From: JBKDZR01 sp047971485
GTDB taxonomy: Bacteria > Pseudomonadota > Alphaproteobacteria > Rhodobacterales > Rhodobacteraceae
DNA: 42,753 nucleotides
Assembly: GCA_047971485.1 (NCBI GenBank)
Contig: JBKDZR010000050.1
Span: forward strand, 1-42,753
Reading direction: 5' to 3'
The position numbers and the translations under genes were made by a program. The notes under the pieces were generated by a model, which made no database searches, was not told where the DNA came from, and saw only the letters and a program-made list of their open reading frames with translations. Position 1 is the first letter of the stretch, and each line of letters starts with the position of its first letter. Positions 1 to 7,665 of this stretch are shown here, piece by piece.

Positions 1-544
1 ACCATAAAGTTCTATATATATCAATGCTAAATCGGAAGATCTTAAAGCTTCTTCCGGCGGCGCCTGTGGGTATCCTCTGGGTCCTGTGGCACGTGGCAGA
101 CCCACAGCACCTGAGGTTGACCCCTCCGGGAATACGTCTCTCCTCCACGAATCTCCGGGTACACCCTTGGACGCGCCTGCGGCACTCGTGTTCCGGGCGC
201 GGCCTCCGAGGGAACGGCTGATCCCGGTCAGCGCGATCCTCAGATCACTGGCCTTGGAAAATGACCGCTTTGAGGCCATTCTGTCCCTGACCCTTCCCGG
301 CGCGGAACAAGCCCGGAACGGGCGCCGCGCCAGCGCCGGACCGGCCCACCGGTCTGGCGCTATGGCTGATGTAAGCGCGAAGCTGGAATATCGCGCTACC
401 ACGGCTGCCATAAATCGCGTAGCGGGCGGGTTGGGTGCGCCAGCCCCCGGTCCGGCGCTGGCGCGGCTTGGTCTGCTGGTGGTAACGGCCGCTTTGTCTG
501 CAAGGCCGCCTGTTGCAAGCGGTCAATCCTTAGGGCCGTTGGTA
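1..544. other. Left-edge stretch with no confident gene
   Basis: No recognisable protein family appears in any frame. The first ~50 bases are AT-rich and the rest is GC-rich. One leftward frame stays open from about 525 to the window edge (roughly 170 codons), but its composition (many Arg, Ser, Pro, Gly, no hydrophobic core) looks like a chance open frame in GC-rich DNA rather than a protein. The stretch lies downstream of the dehydratase gene and could hold a degraded mobile element or gene remnant; I cannot identify one. Confidence 0.4.
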
Positions 545-2218
545 TCAGTGGGTTGTTGCCCCCAGATGGGCGGAACGGACCAGCGCCGCGTATTTCCGCA
601 GGGTCGGCGTTTCCGGCTGGTGGCTTTCCGGCGGTGCTTGGCGCTGCCGGACGGCCAGGTCCTCCGGGGGGACCAGTACATCCAGGCTGCGGGTGGTGGC
701 ATCAATGCGGATCACATCGCCATCGCGCAGCAAACCGATTGGCCCATCCGCCGCCGCCTCTGGCCCGACATGACCGATGCACAGCCCCCGCGTCGCCCCG
801 GAAAACCGGCCATCGGTGATCAGCGCGACCTTCTCGCCCATGCCCTGCCCATAGAGCAGCGCCGTCACGCCCAGCATCTCGCGCATCCCCGGGCCGCCGG
901 CGGGGCCTTCATTGCGGATCACGATCACATCGCCGGCCGCATAATCGCGCGCCCGCACTGCGGCCACCGCATCTTCTTCGCAGTCGAACACCCGGGCCGG
1001 ACCCTCGTGGGTCAAGTGTTTCAGCCCGGCGATTTTCAGCACCGCCCCTTCGGGGGCCAGCGTGCCCTTCAGCACGATCACACCGGAATCCCGGGTGATC
1101 GGTCGATCCGCCGGGCGGATCACCGCTCCATCGGCCTGTGGCCCGGCCTCGGCGATCTCGCCAATGCTGCGGCCTTCAATCGAGGGACAATCAGGATGCA
1201 GAACCCCGGCCTCCAGCAACACCCGCAACAGGGCCGGCGTGCTGCCGGCGTGATGCATGTCCCGGGCCCAGTACCGCCCCCCCGGCTTCAGGTCCGCCAG
1301 CAGCGGCGTGCGGTCCAGCACCGTCTCGATATCGTCCAGGGTAAAGCGCAGACCCACCTCATTGGCGATGGCCGGCAAGTGCAGCAACGCATTGGTCGAG
1401 CCCCCGGTCGCCCCCACCGCGACCACGGCGTTTTCCAGGGACTTGCGAGTGATCAGCGCCTCGGGCAGCGGACCACCCACCTCAATCGCCTGGCGTAGCA
1501 GCCCCGCCGCCCGTTTGATCAAGATCATACGTTCCGAATACACAGCCGGCAGATAGGCCGATCCGATCGGCGCCAGCCCCAGCACCTCGGCGACCAGCGC
1601 CATGGTGTTGGCGGTAAACTGCCCGGCACAGGATCCGACCGTGGGAACGGCGATCTTTTCCATCTCGGCCAGCTCGGCCTCACTAACGGCACCGGCATAG
1701 ACCTGACCCACGGCCTCATAGAGATCGACGATCCCGATATCGGCGCCCTTCCAGTCCGCCGGCAGCGCAGCCCCGCCATAGATGAACACCGCCGGCCGGT
1801 TCAGCCGCGCGATGCCCATCATCATCCCAGGCAAGGTCTTGTCGCAGGACGCAAAGGCCATCAGCCCATCATAGGCGTGGCCGCGCGCCACCGCATCCAC
1901 GGAATCCGCGATGATTTCCCGCGACACCAGGCTAAAGCGCATCCCGCGATGGTTCATCGTCATGCTGTCGGCGACGGTGATGGTCGAGAACTCGAACGGG
2001 GTGATGTTTTCACGGTGCAGCCCGGCCTTGGCGGCCACGACCTGAGGCGGCAACGACATGGAACAGGGCGTGACCTCGGCCCCGGTCGAGACCACACCGA
2101 CGAAAGGGCTGGCCAGGGCCTGATCGTCATGGCCCATGGCTCGCAAAAAGGCGCGATGGGGCGCACGATCCAGGCCTTCGACGATCGTGCGGGAGATAAG
2201 CTTGTCCTGGCGTTTCAT
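545..2218 (-). CDS. ilvD: Dihydroxy-acid dehydratase (IlvD/Edd family, short type)
   Basis: An IlvD/Edd-family dehydratase that removes water from 2,3-dihydroxy-carboxylates. In branched-chain amino acid synthesis the products are the 2-keto acids that precede valine and isoleucine. The 557-residue protein has the three family cysteines for the iron-sulfur cluster: Cys52 (in TPCSMS), Cys125 (in SCDKTLPGM) and Cys197 (in GSCAGQFTANTM). The glycine-rich C-terminal half, with GRFSGATRG and IGHVGPEAA, is also typical. It begins with ATG preceded by a short AGGA. It is divergent from the purine genes, 300 bases away, with no obvious link to them. Many alphaproteobacteria carry several IlvD/Edd paralogues, so a sugar-acid dehydratase role is the main alternative. 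Confidence 0.85.
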   Translation of the reverse strand: MKRQDKLISRTIVEGLDRAPHRAFLRAMGHDDQALASPFVGVVSTGAEVTPCSMSLPPQVVAAKAGLHRENITPFEFSTITVADSMTMNHRGMRFSLVSREIIADSVDAVARGHAYDGLMAFASCDKTLPGMMMGIARLNRPAVFIYGGAALPADWKGADIGIVDLYEAVGQVYAGAVSEAELAEMEKIAVPTVGSCAGQFTANTMALVAEVLGLAPIGSAYLPAVYSERMILIKRAAGLLRQAIEVGGPLPEALITRKSLENAVVAVGATGGSTNALLHLPAIANEVGLRFTLDDIETVLDRTPLLADLKPGGRYWARDMHHAGSTPALLRVLLEAGVLHPDCPSIEGRSIGEIAEAGPQADGAVIRPADRPITRDSGVIVLKGTLAPEGAVLKIAGLKHLTHEGPARVFDCEEDAVAAVRARDYAAGDVIVIRNEGPAGGPGMREMLGVTALLYGQGMGEKVALITDGRFSGATRGLCIGHVGPEAAADGPIGLLRDGDVIRIDATTRSLDVLVPPEDLAVRQRQAPPESHQPETPTLRKYAALVRSAHLGATTH

Positions 2219-2449
2219 GGCGTCCTGTCTGTCAGCTGTCCGTGCGGTGGGCTGCGGGCCAGTGTTTCACCATTGGCCGGCGGGGTAAATGCGTTTCCCG
2301 GGGGACAAGGCAACGCTGTGAGACAGCAGGCCAAGCCGCGCCGCAGGACATCGCGCCTGTGCCATGGGCGCCAGGCAACCCTTTGTGGGCACAACTGGTT
2401 GGTCTTCAGACGCATTAGCGCAACCGAAGACCGTGCCCCTACGCTGGAT

Positions 2450-2479
2450 TTGACAAATCCCCGTGATTAATTGTAGACA
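2450..2479 (+). promoter_or_regulatory. Candidate promoter of the hydroxyisourate hydrolase gene
   Basis: A perfect -35 hexamer TTGACA (2450-2455) is followed after 18 bases by TAGACA (2474-2479), a weak -10 match. The -10 lies inside the 12-base palindrome at 2470-2481, which fits repression by blocking RNA polymerase. Inferred from sequence only. Confidence 0.4.
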
Positions 2480-2481
2480 AT
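2470..2481. promoter_or_regulatory. Probable GntR-family operator, copy 1
   Basis: The sequence ATTGTAGACAAT is palindromic except for its two central bases. Its exact reverse complement recurs at 5632-5643 before the racemase-puuD operon. The form (ATTGT..ACAAT) resembles operators of FadR-subfamily GntR regulators, and a GntR/FCD gene lies between the two copies. It overlaps the candidate -10 of the hydroxyisourate hydrolase gene and lies about 250 bases upstream of the divergent ilvD. Confidence 0.6.
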
Positions 2482-2518
2482 ACAAATATACATTGACCTC
2501 AATAGGCACTGCAATCCC

Positions 2519-3319
2519 GTGTCCCAGCCCGATCACGCCCCCTCGGATCTGCACATGCCCCAGGCCTGCCTGACCACCCATGTGCTGGACCTGACGACCG
2601 GACAACCAGCGGTCGGGATCGGCGTGGATCTTTATCACTGCGAGACAGGCAGCGCGCGGCATCTGCGCCATGCCCAGACCAATGCCGACGGGCGCCTGGA
2701 CCGCCCGCTGCTGTCCCGCGATGACCCGACTGTCAGACCGGGCCGCTATCGCCTGGACTTCGACGTCAAAACCCCGCTCTTCGACGGGCTGCCCATCGTG
2801 TTTCACATCGAGAACACGGCCTGGCACCATCATGTGCCGCTGGTCATCGCACCCTTCGGCTTTTCCACCTATCGCGGTGCGCCACCCAGCCATGCGCCAG
2901 CCCACGCAAACAGGCCCGCGCAGCCCCGCTCAGGCCCCGCCGCGACAGGCCAGGCCCCGCCCCCCGGTGCGGGTGGCGCGGGCGTGACCATCCATGCCAT
3001 CGACATTGCCCAAGGCTGCGGCGCGGCGGGATTGCAGGTGGATCTGATTGGCCCCGAAGGCCAACGGATCAACCGCCAGCGCACCACCGCCGAGGGACGC
3101 ACCCCGCGCTGGCTGGCCCCCGCCGGCAGCCTGCGTCCCGGCCAGTATCGGCTGATCTTTCATCTGGGCGATTATTACCGCGCCAGCGGCTTGCCCGTCG
3201 GATCAAACCCGTTTTTCCCGGTGGCCATTGTGCCCTTCGCCATCGACGACCCGGAACGCCATTACCACATCCCGCTTTTGGCGGCGCCCTGGGGCTACAG
3301 CTGCTATCGCGGATCCTGA
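2519..3319 (+). CDS. Tandem-domain 5-hydroxyisourate hydrolase (transthyretin-related)
   Basis: Hydrolyses 5-hydroxyisourate, the urate oxidase product, to OHCU. Ordinary members are one domain of about 110-130 residues; this 266-residue protein has two. Domain 1 (~17-121) has THVLD with His21, Arg59 in NADGR, His105 in HHHVPL, and ends YRGA. Domain 2 (~156-266) has His159, Arg194 in AEGR, LGDYYR, His250 in HYHIPL, and the canonical C-terminal YRGS. A Pro/Ala-rich linker of about 33 residues joins them. Domain 1 has lost the GDYF segment and the final Ser, so domain 2 looks the better catalyst. The GTG start is uncertain: an in-frame ATG at 2555 would still include domain 1. argE follows after 13 bases. 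The cluster context (puuD, puuE) supports the role. Confidence 0.88.
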   Translation: MSQPDHAPSDLHMPQACLTTHVLDLTTGQPAVGIGVDLYHCETGSARHLRHAQTNADGRLDRPLLSRDDPTVRPGRYRLDFDVKTPLFDGLPIVFHIENTAWHHHVPLVIAPFGFSTYRGAPPSHAPAHANRPAQPRSGPAATGQAPPPGAGGAGVTIHAIDIAQGCGAAGLQVDLIGPEGQRINRQRTTAEGRTPRWLAPAGSLRPGQYRLIFHLGDYYRASGLPVGSNPFFPVAIVPFAIDDPERHYHIPLLAAPWGYSCYRGS

Positions 3320-3332
3320 CACGAGACCGACC

Positions 3333-4496
3333 ATGACCGACCCTCTGTTTTCCCTGCCTATGATCGAACGTTTCATCGGCTTCGATACGATCAGCCGCAA
3401 TTCGAACCTGCCGCTGATCCATTTCGTCCGCGATTACCTGGCCGAACTGGGGATCCCCGTCACCCTGACCCATGACGAGACCGGCCAGAAAGCCAATCTT
3501 TTCGCCACGATCGGCCCCGATGATCGCCCCGGGATCGTGCTGTCAGGCCATACCGATGTCGTGCCCTGCGAAGATCAGGACTGGACCAGCGATCCGTTTG
3601 ACCTGGCCCGACGCGACGATCGGGTCATCGGCCGGGGGGTGTGCGACATGAAGGGGTTTCTGGCCATCGCCACGGCCTTTGCCCCGGTCTTTGCCCGGCG
3701 GACGCTGACCTGCCCGATCCACCTGGCCATGTCCTTTGACGAAGAGGTGGGCTGCCTGGGCGTGCCACTGCTGCTGGCCGACCTCAAGGCCCGGGGCCTG
3801 ACCCCCAAGGCCTGCATCGTCGGCGAGCCCTCGAATATGGGGCTGATCCGGGCACATAAGGGCAAGATCGGCGGGCATGTCACCGTCACGGGTCAACCTG
3901 CCCATTCCGGTGTCGCCCATCTGGGTGTCAACGCCGTCGAGGCGGCAGCCGAGGCCATCGCCCGCTTCAAGCTGATTCAGCGCCGCCTGCGCGATCACGG
4001 CCCCCATGACCTGCGCTTTGATGATCCCAAATACACGACCATCCAGACCTGCATGATCCAGGGGGGCACGGCGGTGAACATCGTGGCCGCGAAATGCATT
4101 TTTGATTTTGACATCCGCTATCTGCCCGGCGAAAACCCCTTTGACTATATCGACGAATGCCGGACCTATGTCGACACGCGGATCCAGCCGGAAATGACCG
4201 CGATCGCCCCCGGCGCGGGCTTTGACTGGGCCTTCGTGCCCGGCTGCGAAGCACTGAGCACCGATGATGACGATCCGGTGATGCAACTGGCCCGCAAGCT
4301 GTCAGGACAGAACGATGCGGCCTGTGTCGGCTTTGGCACCGAGGCCGGTCATTTTCAGAAAGCGGGCATTCCTACCTTCATCTGCGGCCCCGGCAACATC
4401 GAGCAGGCCCATAAGGCCGACGAGTTCCTGACCCTGGATCAGATCCGCAAATGTGAAACCTTCCTGTGGCGCCTGCTGGATGAGGTCAGCACCTGA
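3333..4496 (+). CDS. argE: Acetylornithine deacetylase-like M20 metallopeptidase
   Basis: An M20-family zinc peptidase, 387 residues, the usual ArgE size. ArgE removes acetate from N2-acetylornithine in arginine synthesis. Seen here: SGHTDVVP with His73 and Asp75, the bridging Asp105 in GVCDMKG, catalytic Glu137 and Glu138 in SFDEEVG, Glu165 in VGEPSN, and a late metal-binding His in GTEAGHF. The start ATG follows the hydrolase stop by 13 bases, so the two are probably co-transcribed. That placement, beside a GntR gene and inside a purine catabolic region, leaves open that it acts on another N-acyl or N-carbamoyl amino acid. Its motifs look like ArgE rather than allantoate amidohydrolase AllC. 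Confidence 0.75.
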   Translation: MTDPLFSLPMIERFIGFDTISRNSNLPLIHFVRDYLAELGIPVTLTHDETGQKANLFATIGPDDRPGIVLSGHTDVVPCEDQDWTSDPFDLARRDDRVIGRGVCDMKGFLAIATAFAPVFARRTLTCPIHLAMSFDEEVGCLGVPLLLADLKARGLTPKACIVGEPSNMGLIRAHKGKIGGHVTVTGQPAHSGVAHLGVNAVEAAAEAIARFKLIQRRLRDHGPHDLRFDDPKYTTIQTCMIQGGTAVNIVAAKCIFDFDIRYLPGENPFDYIDECRTYVDTRIQPEMTAIAPGAGFDWAFVPGCEALSTDDDDPVMQLARKLSGQNDAACVGFGTEAGHFQKAGIPTFICGPGNIEQAHKADEFLTLDQIRKCETFLWRLLDEVST

Positions 4497-4569
4497 GTGC
4501 TACCACATTCGGCGATCGCCCACATGCCGGGGGCCGAACCGGACACTTTACGGAGATGTCATTCCCCCT

Positions 4570-4612
4570 GGGCCGCACGGCCCTTGACACCCGGGGCGGA
4601 TCCGCTTTGAAA
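4570..4612 (+). promoter_or_regulatory. Hairpin and candidate promoter before the GntR gene
   Basis: A perfect GC hairpin GGGCCG-CA-CGGCCC (4570-4583) is followed at once by TTGACA (4584-4589). With 17-base spacing comes TTGAAA (4607-4612), a weak -10. The hairpin may end argE transcription, although no T-run follows, and the hexamers could start the regulator transcript. Neither is certain. Confidence 0.3.
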
Positions 4613-4671
4613 GGCCCGCGATTTTGCTTAATTCGCGGCCCATATTGGCCGGTCTCATGCGGTGATTTGAA

Positions 4672-5364
4672 ATGGTTGTCTCGTCTGGCGCGCAGGCTGA
4701 ACAAGAACTTTATCGCGAAATCCGGCGCGCGATCATGGAACGCCGCCTTTTGCCAGGCACGAAGCTGACCGAGGAGTCACTGGGCGATCTGTTTTCCGTC
4801 AGCCGGGCGCGGGTCCGCAAGGTTCTGTCTCGGCTGGAAAAGGAAAAGCTGGTTCAGCTGATCCCGAACCGCGGCGCCTTTGTCTGGAAACCGACCGTGG
4901 CCGAGGCCCGCAATGTGCTTGAGGTGCGCAAGCTGGTGGAAACCCATCTGGTGCGCGAGGCCGCCAAACGCGCTACAAGCACCCAGATCGCCCGGCTGCG
5001 CACGACCCTGGAGCAAGAGCTGCGCGCCAAGCAGAAACAGCGCCGGACCGAACTGATGCGCCTGTCCGGCGAATTTCACATGCGATTGGCCCAATGCGCG
5101 CAAAACCCGATCCTTGAGGAATTCCTCGGCAGTCTTCTGGCCCGCAGCTATCTGATTCTGTCGGCCTATCAGCGCTATGCGCCGCGCAACTGCCCCCAGG
5201 ACGATCACGGACAAATCGTCGACTGTGTCGCCACCGGGGATGCCGATGGGGCCGTCGCACTGCTGGAAACGCATTTCCAACATATGGCCGACGAGTTGGA
5301 CCTGTCTGATGATGAACGGCCGGACAACGTCGATCTCGGCAAGATCCTGCAACGTCGCAGCTGA
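4672..5364 (+). CDS. GntR-family (FadR/FCD) transcriptional regulator
   Basis: A 230-residue regulator with an N-terminal winged helix (~10-72; LPGTKLTEESLGDLFSVSR is typical of GntR) and a C-terminal all-helical FCD ligand domain (~80-205). The FCD domain keeps the expected metal-site histidines His136, His179 and His201, so an organic-acid-type effector bound through a metal is likely. It lies between the two purine transcription units, and each of those has the same 12-base palindrome in front. From this I infer that it represses, and possibly autoregulates, urate and allantoin catabolism with a pathway intermediate as effector. The effector cannot be read from sequence. Confidence 0.85.
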   Translation: MVVSSGAQAEQELYREIRRAIMERRLLPGTKLTEESLGDLFSVSRARVRKVLSRLEKEKLVQLIPNRGAFVWKPTVAEARNVLEVRKLVETHLVREAAKRATSTQIARLRTTLEQELRAKQKQRRTELMRLSGEFHMRLAQCAQNPILEEFLGSLLARSYLILSAYQRYAPRNCPQDDHGQIVDCVATGDADGAVALLETHFQHMADELDLSDDERPDNVDLGKILQRRS

Positions 5365-5588
5365 TCACGGCCGGGTGTCCGCCTTCTGGACGCCGGCTTT
5401 CGGATAACAGACCCGATCGAACGCCCCGGCCGGCCCTTACGGCCGCACAGGGCGAACCTTTGGCGCGGGCCAGGCCGGTGGGCTTGCTCCGAGTGCGCGC
5501 CCCATCTGTTTTCAATGCCATTGCGCAGACACGCACCTGCGCGCCCACCCGGATGGCGAAGGCAGGGGGCGCTCTGTCTCTGGTTAAA

Positions 5589-5617
5589 TTGTGATCATAT
5601 GTAAAAACTAATATGTA
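5589..5617 (+). promoter_or_regulatory. Candidate promoter of the racemase-puuD-puuE operon
   Basis: TTGTGA (5589-5594) and TATGTA (5612-5617) are separated by 17 bases in an AT-rich patch that stands out from its GC-rich surroundings. The GntR-type palindrome begins 14 bases further on, a position suited to blocking initiation. The hexamers match the consensus only partly. Confidence 0.35.
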
Positions 5618-5631
5618 CATTAATATAAAAT

Positions 5632-5643
5632 ATTGTCTACAAT
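5632..5643. promoter_or_regulatory. Probable GntR-family operator, copy 2
   Basis: ATTGTCTACAAT, the exact reverse complement of the copy at 2470-2481. It lies about 145 bases before the racemase-like gene and just downstream of the candidate promoter. Two exact 12-base matches, each in a control region of a purine gene unit and flanking a GntR gene, are unlikely to be chance. Confidence 0.6.
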
Positions 5644-5687
5644 GATCCAGCCGAAATATCCGGCGCGCCGCATGACGGGAGGACAGA

Positions 5688-5783
5688 ATGGCAAGACGAC
5701 ACCGGCCAGCAAGGCAAGGGACGGCCCATGATCGCCTCGGTCTGCCCGCCCTGCGCCCCCTACGGATCCCGGCCGGAGCGTGA
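5688..5783 (+). CDS. Possible 31-residue Arg-rich leader ORF
   Basis: An ATG preceded by a very strong ribosome site (GGGAGGACAG) opens a 31-codon frame rich in arginine (8 Arg, including MARRHR at the start). It ends in TGA just 3 bases before the ATG of the racemase-like gene and is in the same frame. It could be a translated leader that couples to or controls translation of the operon, or a decayed 5' extension cut by a stop codon. It resembles no known protein. Confidence 0.25.
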   Translation: MARRHRPARQGTAHDRLGLPALRPLRIPAGA

Positions 5784-5786
5784 GCG

Positions 5787-6476
5787 ATGAAACTGTTGGT
5801 CATCAATCCCAACACCAGCCAATTCGTTACCGACCGGATCACCGCCGTTGCCCGCGATGCCCTGAGCCCCGAGGATGAGGTCATCGGCGTCACCGGCCAG
5901 TTTGGCCCCAGAATTGTCGGCACGCGATCCGAATGCGCCATCGCCGCGCAAGAGGCCCTGCGCCTCGCCCGTCAGAATGCGGTCGGGATTGATGGAATCC
6001 TGCTGGGCATTTCCTTTGACACCGGCCTTGATGCCCTGCGTCAGGCCCTGCCCGTTCCCGTCATCGGGATGAGCGAAGCCGGCATGCTTATGGCCCTGAC
6101 CACCGCGCAGCGATTTGCCATGCTGACCTTCGGGGACCACGCGGTGCCGCTCTATCGTGATCTGATCACGCACTATGGGCTCGACGCCCGATCTTGCGGG
6201 GTGTTCTCGTTGCCACCGCTCAGCCAGGCACAAATGGAGGACCCGCGGTTGGTCCTGTCGGATCTGCGCGATGCCATCCACCACGCTGCCCGCCACGATG
6301 GCGCCGAGGCGATCCTGCTGGCCGGCGCCATTTTTGCCGGCCTGGCCCCCGCCCTGCGCGATATTACCCCGATCCCGGTGATCGACGGCATCACGGCCGG
6401 TGTCGGCCTGCTGGCTGTGCGACATCGGCTGAACCTGCGCCCAGCCGCCCAATCAGGACAGACGGCAGATGATTGA
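5787..6476 (+). CDS. Asp/Glu/hydantoin racemase-family protein lacking both catalytic Cys
   Basis: A 229-residue member of the Asp/Glu/hydantoin racemase superfamily; in this setting an allantoin racemase would be expected. The N-terminal LLVINPNTS and the IPVIDGI segment are family signatures. Known hydantoin and allantoin racemases use two cysteines, in motifs like ACFxDPGL and LGCAGM. Here the corresponding stretches read LGISFDTGL (73-81) and LAGAIFAGL (178-186), and the only cysteines, 50 and 137, are elsewhere. Its activity is therefore in doubt: it may be a divergent enzyme or a binding protein. The ribosome site is GGAGCG. Its end overlaps puuD by 8 bases, indicating one operon. Confidence 0.7.
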   Translation: MKLLVINPNTSQFVTDRITAVARDALSPEDEVIGVTGQFGPRIVGTRSECAIAAQEALRLARQNAVGIDGILLGISFDTGLDALRQALPVPVIGMSEAGMLMALTTAQRFAMLTFGDHAVPLYRDLITHYGLDARSCGVFSLPPLSQAQMEDPRLVLSDLRDAIHHAARHDGAEAILLAGAIFAGLAPALRDITPIPVIDGITAGVGLLAVRHRLNLRPAAQSGQTADD

Positions 6477-7665
6477 CATTGTTTTTGAATGGCTGGGCTA
6501 TCTGGGCCGGTGGGGGCATGTGATCGCCGGGATCACCTGGATCGGAACATCGTTTTACTTCAACTGGTTCGATCTGTCCGAGCGCGCCCCGCAGAGCCCG
6601 ACGATCAAACCCAATGTCGTCGGCCAGATCCACGAAATGCACGGCGGCAGCTTTTATTACCATGAACGGTTCTGGCCGACCGAGGACAGCCCCCGCACCC
6701 TGGCCCATTCCGGTCCGGCGCAGTTCACCTTTCTGACCGGGCTGTTTCTGATCGTCTCGCTCTACTGGTTCGGGGCCAGCCTGTACCTGACCGGCCCCGG
6801 CGGACGCGACGCCCCGGTCAGCGATCTGGTGGTCCTGAGTGCTGCGGTCATTTTCGGTCCCTGGCTGATCTATGACCGCGCCTGCAAGATGACCGAGGAT
6901 GACCGCATCATCACCCTGATCTCGGCGCTAATCGTGGTCGGGGTCAGCCTGATCGCTACCCGGATCTTCACCAGCCGCGCCGCCTTCGTTCATGTCGGCG
7001 CGGCGCTGGGAACGATCATGGCCGCCAATGTCCATTTCGTGATCGTACCCAATCACATCCGCATGCGCCGGCAGGTCCAGGCCAAACAGGCGGTGACCCG
7101 AACCTTCCACCTGCAGGCCAAGCGCCGGTCACAGCATAACAACTATTTCACCCTGCCGGTGCTCTTCGCCATGCTCAGCGTGCACTTTCCGCTGGTCACC
7201 ACGAACGGCCTGGCCTGGATCACGATCCCCCTGATCTGTGGGTCCGCGGGCGCGCTGCGCCATTGGCGCAATCGTTTCATGGTGACAGAGCAACGCGACG
7301 GGCGCTTTGCCGTGCTGGCCGGTGTGCTGATGGTGGCCGCGATCGCGACCAGCGCGGTGCGGCCGACGGCCGAGACCCAGGACATGGCCGGGCTCAGCCC
7401 GCGCGATGCCGAAACCTTTGCCATCCTGCGCCAACGCTGTGCCGTCTGCCATGCCACGACGCCGGTGATGGACGGGTTCACCAGCCCACCGGCCGGGCTG
7501 CGCCTTGAAACCCTTGCCCAAGCGCAGGCCCGCAAGGATCTGATCTACAGCGCAGCGATCACCAATGACATCATGCCCCCGGGCAACCTGACCGAAATGA
7601 CCGATGCGGAACGCGCCATCCTGGCGGACTGGCTGATCTCGGTCGGCGCTGGTCACAGCGAATGA
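6469..7665 (+). CDS. puuD: Membrane-bound urate oxidase with cytochrome c domain
   Basis: PuuD-type urate hydroxylase/oxidase, converting urate to 5-hydroxyisourate at the inner membrane and passing electrons to a fused cytochrome c. The first ~300 residues hold about eight hydrophobic segments with the family stretches WGHVIAGITWIGTSFYFNW, GGSFYYHERFWP and MAANVHFVIVPNH. The C-terminal part has one haem c site, CAVCH (324-328), and a likely axial methionine at 369 in NDIMPPGN. Its 398 residues fit the family. The start overlaps the racemase-like gene and the stop overlaps puuE (ATGA). Its product is the substrate of the tandem hydrolase encoded in the other purine unit. Confidence 0.93.
   Translation: MIDIVFEWLGYLGRWGHVIAGITWIGTSFYFNWFDLSERAPQSPTIKPNVVGQIHEMHGGSFYYHERFWPTEDSPRTLAHSGPAQFTFLTGLFLIVSLYWFGASLYLTGPGGRDAPVSDLVVLSAAVIFGPWLIYDRACKMTEDDRIITLISALIVVGVSLIATRIFTSRAAFVHVGAALGTIMAANVHFVIVPNHIRMRRQVQAKQAVTRTFHLQAKRRSQHNNYFTLPVLFAMLSVHFPLVTTNGLAWITIPLICGSAGALRHWRNRFMVTEQRDGRFAVLAGVLMVAAIATSAVRPTAETQDMAGLSPRDAETFAILRQRCAVCHATTPVMDGFTSPPAGLRLETLAQAQARKDLIYSAAITNDIMPPGNLTEMTDAERAILADWLISVGAGHSE

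Noticed and set aside
86..1498. Long rightward open frame overlapping the 3' half of ilvD
   Set aside because: It is antisense to a well-conserved dehydratase and its translation is rich in Arg, His, Pro and Gln with no family features; this is the usual shadow frame in GC-rich DNA.
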